Assembly (NCBI GenBank): GCA_029817715.1
Contig: JARUPY010000605.1
Coordinates: 682,001-746,000, forward strand
Direction of reading: 5' to 3'
DNA from: Melastoma dodecandrum
Lineage: Eukaryota; Streptophyta; Magnoliopsida; Myrtales; Melastomataceae
Length of the DNA stretch: 64,000 nucleotides
Each line of letters starts with the position of its first letter. Within the stretch, counting starts at the first letter, position 1. The translations under genes were made by a program, and so were the position numbers. Under the pieces are notes generated by a model that had not been told where the DNA came from, made no database searches, and saw nothing but the letters and a program-made list of their open reading frames with translations. Positions 59,782-64,000 of the stretch are shown here, one piece after another.

Positions 59782-61944
59782 CCAGACCACACGGAAAAAT
59801 TCCTTTAAATACTCTTAATAAAAGTAATCGAATTCGTTATTCATCGTCTGTATCAGAAGGGACCCTTCTAATAAATGAAATAAGATAGTTATTGGGCCGG
59901 GCCGAACCAAATCAAAAGTGCATCCCAAGAATTGGGCCACTCGAACTGAGTAGGCCCACATGCGTGTACAAACAGGAAGCGTTGTGGGATGCTTTATGGG
60001 CCTATTAATGGGCCTAATAGTGGGCCGTCCAACTCTCTGCGACTAAAACTTCCATGCAAATAGTAAGCCGAACATATCGAGGTTTAAAAAAGATTATCAT
60101 AACCTCTTTTTTTTTTGTTAGAAAATAGGGATGGTTAAAATTCATGTATGCATTTTAGGGGCTCAGCCCAAGGAATGACGATCATATCCGTCATACATCT
60201 AAAAGATGCCAAGCCAAGGAAAAGCTGTATGAAAAGCTGACCATAGTTTCTAAGTTGTTTTCTTTCCTTTTCTGCAGCAACTCAACGAAAACCCGGGAAG
60301 AAAACAGGATGATAACGTGAATATTAACGAGGAATATTAATAACTTGATCTATATTTTCGTAACCATGCATCCATGACTTGACTAGACAATGTTCCCAAA
60401 ATCCGACCAGCTCGATTTGACCGACTTACGGAATCCCCCCGCTATTAGAAGCAGAAAAAGAGTTTTCGTGGTTTTTTTGTTGTTGTTTTTGTTGTATTTG
60501 TTATGGCGGGGGCGAAGCCAAAGGGAGTACAAAGAGTAATGAATTTCCAGGGGGGAGGGGGAGGGAGGGTTGAGGTGACATGACGTGGGGAGGGTCATCA
60601 TCATCATCACTTCCAGAACTGATATATCATTTCTTTCACCCACAGATTTTGTTTTTTAATTAAAAGAAATATATATCTGTTTCATGAGGTTGGTTTACCG
60701 ACGAGAGGACAATCGGATTGAATATACGAAAGAAAAGGAGGAGAAAGAAAGTGGTTGTAGAAAGGAGATCGGCATTCTCAAGGAGAATCAACAGAGATCT
60801 GTTTCCAGTCCCGTGTAAGAAAAATAAAAAGAAAAAAGAGAAGAAATATTTGTTCTTGTCGTTGTTGTTGTTTGACTTTGACCTCCTCCCCGGAAATTCA
60901 GAAGGAGAAAGAGAGAAATCGAAACAAACCACGAAGAAAAAACAATAAGAGGGTTGTGGGGTGACAATGACCTCTCCATGCAAACATCTCTGACCCTTCT
61001 GCATTTTCCTTATCAATACAAAATTGTTTGTCAAAAAAAGAGATGGAAAAGATTTCTTTCTTTTTTTAAAAAATAAAAAATTTGGATGACGACGTTACGA
61101 CCCCCCTCCCCACCAGTGGATCATCATTTTTTCTTTTGATCTTTTTTGTCCTTTGACGTCCCCACAAGGATTGAATGAATGAATTCCGCGCTTTTCTTAG
61201 AGTGAAAGTAAAAAATAATTGACAGAATATCAGCGAGGGCAAAATGAACAAAAAGAGGAAAACCTCTTCATACGTACGTAAGGTAAATAGTATCCTTTAT
61301 GGTATTCGAGTCGGGTTTTGGGGAGGGTGAGGGGGTGAACTTCGGACTATTCTTGCTTCTGCCATCGAATCCTTCATTAAAGGGGGTGTTAGGCTGTCCT
61401 CTGGGACAGCAATAGTTTGATGTAAATAAAAGTTAATTCAAATAGAGACCAATCAAATCTGACGGGAAACCTGCTGCCATTTTGCATGCACCCCCCCCCC
61501 CCTCTCGTTCCATCAGAGGGGCCTTTATCATCGTCACATTCTTCATCCTTTCTTTAGTTTTATTGTTTGTTTGTTCATTTGCCAAAATGAACGAGTGGAA
61601 TAGAAAAAGAAAGGGGGGGTTCTAGTGTTACTGTGTGTGTCAATGCACCACTCATTGTCTTTTAACAACATGATTAGTAGTGGTAATGATGATTATTGTT
61701 TCCGACCCCTCTTTGTCAACAAGCCTATCCGGAGAAGAAACAAACAAGATAACCAAAGAAATGACAAGCTGACAAGATTGATCTTCAAGCCGTGATCTCG
61801 ATATTGTTTAGCAATTTGTTTGTCTTTGTTGGAAACCAGGGAGCATTCTCCCTCTGGAAGCGGGAAAAAAAAAACGTAGTAATTACAATAATAATAAGGA
61901 AGAAGAAGAAAAGGAAAGAAAACGAAGATTCTTTCGGAAGCGGC
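59782..61944. other. intergenic region
   Basis: No gene supported over 2.1 kb. TGGGCC/GGCCCA motifs cluster at 59895-60025, just downstream of the ACO gene, without a visible gene for them. C-run at 61491-61502. Confidence 0.4.
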
Positions 61945-62360
61945 TAACGTTACGTGCACGTAACGTTACGTGCTTAACTAAATTTCATCAATCGGTTAGT
62001 AAAATTTACTAAATTTTTTAGTAAATTTTACTAAACAGTGACCATTTTCTTAGTAAAATTGTTAGTAATCGGGTACTAACGGGGTTAGTAAATTTCATTA
62101 GTAATTTACTAACCCCGTTAGTACCCGATTACTAACGTTACGAACCCCGTTAGTACCCGATTACTAACGTTACTAACCCCGTTAGTATCCGATTACTAAC
62201 ATTTTTACTAAAAAATCTGTCTTGATTCGTAAAATCGGTAGTAATCGGATACGAACGGGGTTAGTAACGTTAGTAATCGGGTACTAACGGGGTTCGTAAC
62301 GTTAGTAATCGGGTACTAACGGGGTTAGTAAATTTCATTAGTAATTTACTAACCCCGGTA
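61945..62360. repeat. fold-back array of nested palindromes
   Basis: A 24-bp perfect palindrome (61945-61968; half TAACGTTACGTG) opens the array. An 18-bp inverted repeat (TTAGTAAAATTTACTAAA and its complement) lies near 61997-62034. A 33-bp perfect inverted repeat (arms 62061-62093 and 62104-62136, 10-bp loop) follows. The arm then extends as a 32-bp-period direct repeat (CCCCGTTAGTACCCGATTAC core) from 62104 to 62200, and its inverted copy fills 62238-62333 with few mismatches and a loop of about 37 bases. The block ATTTCATTAGTAATTTACTA recurs at 62091 and 62331. This looks like the terminal or subterminal repeat of a fold-back or Mutator-type transposon. Confidence 0.85.
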
Positions 62361-62387
62361 GCATAACTACAGACGGCGTTACCATAC

Positions 62388-64000
62388 CTGGAGCATCATT
62401 GCGTGGAAGTCAATGATCTGTGTCAGCAATTGCAACTTCGATTAACTTGCATCCCGCAGAATATCTTAAGTGATGTATAAGTCATTCTTACATCACTGTC
62501 TATCCAACCATTTGGTTTGAGTGTCAGTATGGATGATCGATTGACATGGACAAAGTCCGTGGTACACAAACATTCACTGCATACAAATAGGAAATAACAG
62601 TTGGTAGCTTACAAAGAAAACTAAATTCATAATCCAATACATGAAGACCAAAGTCAATGAAACAAACCTATGATCCCTGCCCTCATTCCATGCATACTCT
62701 AAGATATTCCATTGAGCTGGCGTAAATGTTTTCACGTCACTCACGGGCATATCCGTTGGAATGATCTTTAGAATTGCCTAAAAAGAAAAAATTACAACAA
62801 CTAGTCAAAGCTGCTGACTTCAGCACGGTCTTGCCCCGGTGACATGGGTCCATTCAGAGGTAATCCGTTGTTATACCTCAGGTACTGCTGTGCGTTGGCG
62901 CTTCCTTGTTCGCGTCTGTGGTTTTGGTGGGACGAATGGTGAGCTCTTGAATGCCGAGGGCTTCCTCTCGGCCGTACGACGTGTAACCCTTCTGTTAAAC
63001 ACATTTGTCGTAGATGAACCAGTTTCCTGTAACCAATCACCATATCAAATAGCTGCTTAGACCGGTATCCAGAATATCTTGAATGTAAATGCTATCCAAA
63101 AGTGCCAACAGTACTTACCTTTACAACCACACAAGATTCTTCTCCTGCTATGTTACGAACTTCATCTTCAACAAACACTTGCTCAGGAAGCGAATCTGGA
63201 TCTCCAATCAATCCGTTGCCTTTGTCATCTTTACTAACTTGTCCTTCTCCTATCTTCTCTTTGCCTTTTGCTGCTGTCACAACATTGTCATCTGTCGATA
63301 CATCTCCTGCATCATCAGCTTTTTTCTTTGGCCTAAGGTAGAACTTTGCCTCTTCCTCAGATTTCGTCATTACAAACTCAGATTCATAATCCGGGTTGTT
63401 CACATTAGCATCATAATTCAATGCCGCCAACTTCTCATCCAACTTGTTCAGTGTACGAGCGAGTCGTACCTCACGAACATCTGAGTAATCGTCACTACCC
63501 TCCGGGAGTGGCTGTCGTTTTTCAGCAGGTTGGAAGGGCACCAAGCTTCTTTCGGATACCATCGTCGATCCCACTTCACAGACTGGTGTCACCTCCCTGG
63601 GGTTCTCTAAACCCCGAGCAGTAGGTGGCGATCCACTCTCCTGGACAGGGCATGGCTCATTTGATTGGTCAACACCTACCTCCCCGACATCGCCTTTCAC
63701 TGGATCATGTACATCATCACCTCCCCCTTCGCCATGTTCAACATTTCCACTGCTTGCAGGACTCAGCCTCTTTTCAGGGTGGGGTTGACTCTTTGGAATA
63801 TCAGAATCACTTCTGATTCTTCGCAATTCGGTAAGAATCAGACCTAATCTCCGTAGTATGTCGATGTTACTGCCTTGCAGGACTCTCACAGAGAATTCCA
63901 AACTCTGCTCATACATAAAAGGTCAATCTTACACCAATGTAAAAGGGAAGGACATTGACATTTAAATTGTACATCGCGATGATTTTCGACTTACCTTCAA
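62388..64000 (-). CDS. Ulp1 (C48) protease-like transposon gene, partial
   Basis: A minus-strand multi-exon gene whose 5' end lies to the right of the window. Exons by splice signals and frame: 63995-64000 (partial), 63119-63904, 62877-63026, 62668-62777, 62492-62576 and 62388-62417, all joining in frame. The long exon is acidic and Ser/Pro/Glu-rich; the next has a basic NLS-like stretch (PPKPQTRTRKRQR) after TAERKPSAFKSSPFV. The last exons read SILTLKPNGWIDSD and IIDFHAMMLQ, resembling the start of the Ulp1/SUMO-protease domain found in plant transposon proteins. The catalytic His-Asp-Cys part is not visible. The reading stops just before the palindrome array, so the gene is cut short or interrupted there. 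A host gene is possible but less likely. Confidence 0.5.

Overview
The window is nuclear DNA of a flowering plant. Most genes have several short, AT-rich GT-AG introns and encode plant-specific families: a WRKY group IIb factor, a MAPKKK17/18-type kinase pair, ACC oxidase, a plastidic sugar transporter, a nucleobase-ascorbate transporter and the augmin subunit AUG2. Intergenic DNA is AT-rich and carries plant transposons. I could not settle the species or order. All exon models are my own reading of frames and splice signals.

Layout. 1-141: 3' end of an unrecognised gene. 0.5-8.5 kb: two divergent, intronless MAPKKK17/18-like kinases, with a 2.6 kb Mutator-like element (10-bp target duplication, terminal repeats made of 27-bp hairpins) between them. 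9.3-11.4 kb: broken aspartic protease gene (-). 13.5-15.4 kb: WRKY group IIb gene (-). 19.3-20.2 kb: relic of the 3' end of a cellulose-synthase-like gene (+). 20.6-22.9 kb: zinc-ribbon DUF7815-like gene (-). 23.3-24.8 kb: divergent-PAP2 membrane protein (-). 26.2-26.6 kb: small cupin (+). 27.0-30.0 kb: GH9 endoglucanase (-). 30-34.5 kb: AT-rich, repeat-rich DNA with possible retroelement debris. 34.5-38.1 kb: plastidic glucose-transporter-like gene, 12 exons (+). 40.1-44.1 kb: nucleobase-ascorbate transporter, 14 exons (+). 45.2-46.7 kb: AUG2 (+). 46.9-51.5 kb: decayed Ty1/copia element with short LTRs. 51.9-52.7 kb: other transposon-like debris. 54.3-56.0 kb: intronless armadillo-repeat gene (-). 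57.5-58.0 kb: small RING-finger gene (+). 58.7-59.8 kb: ACC oxidase (+). 61.9-62.4 kb: dense nest of palindromes, abutting a Ulp1-protease-like transposon gene (-) that leaves the window on the right.

The genes do not form one pathway; this is an ordinary gene-rich plant segment. Loose themes are stress and hormone signalling (MAPKKK pair with CACGTG motifs between them, WRKY, ACC oxidase), cell wall (GH9, cellulose-synthase-like relic) and transport. Several housekeeping-type genes have TGGGCC/GGCCCA clusters upstream, and AUG2 also has a telo-box. I found no clearly new biological system. The items most worth a second look are the fold-back array at 61945-62360 with the interrupted Ulp1-like gene, the hairpin-built Mutator-like element, and the copia element flanked by a 9-bp instead of a 5-bp direct repeat.
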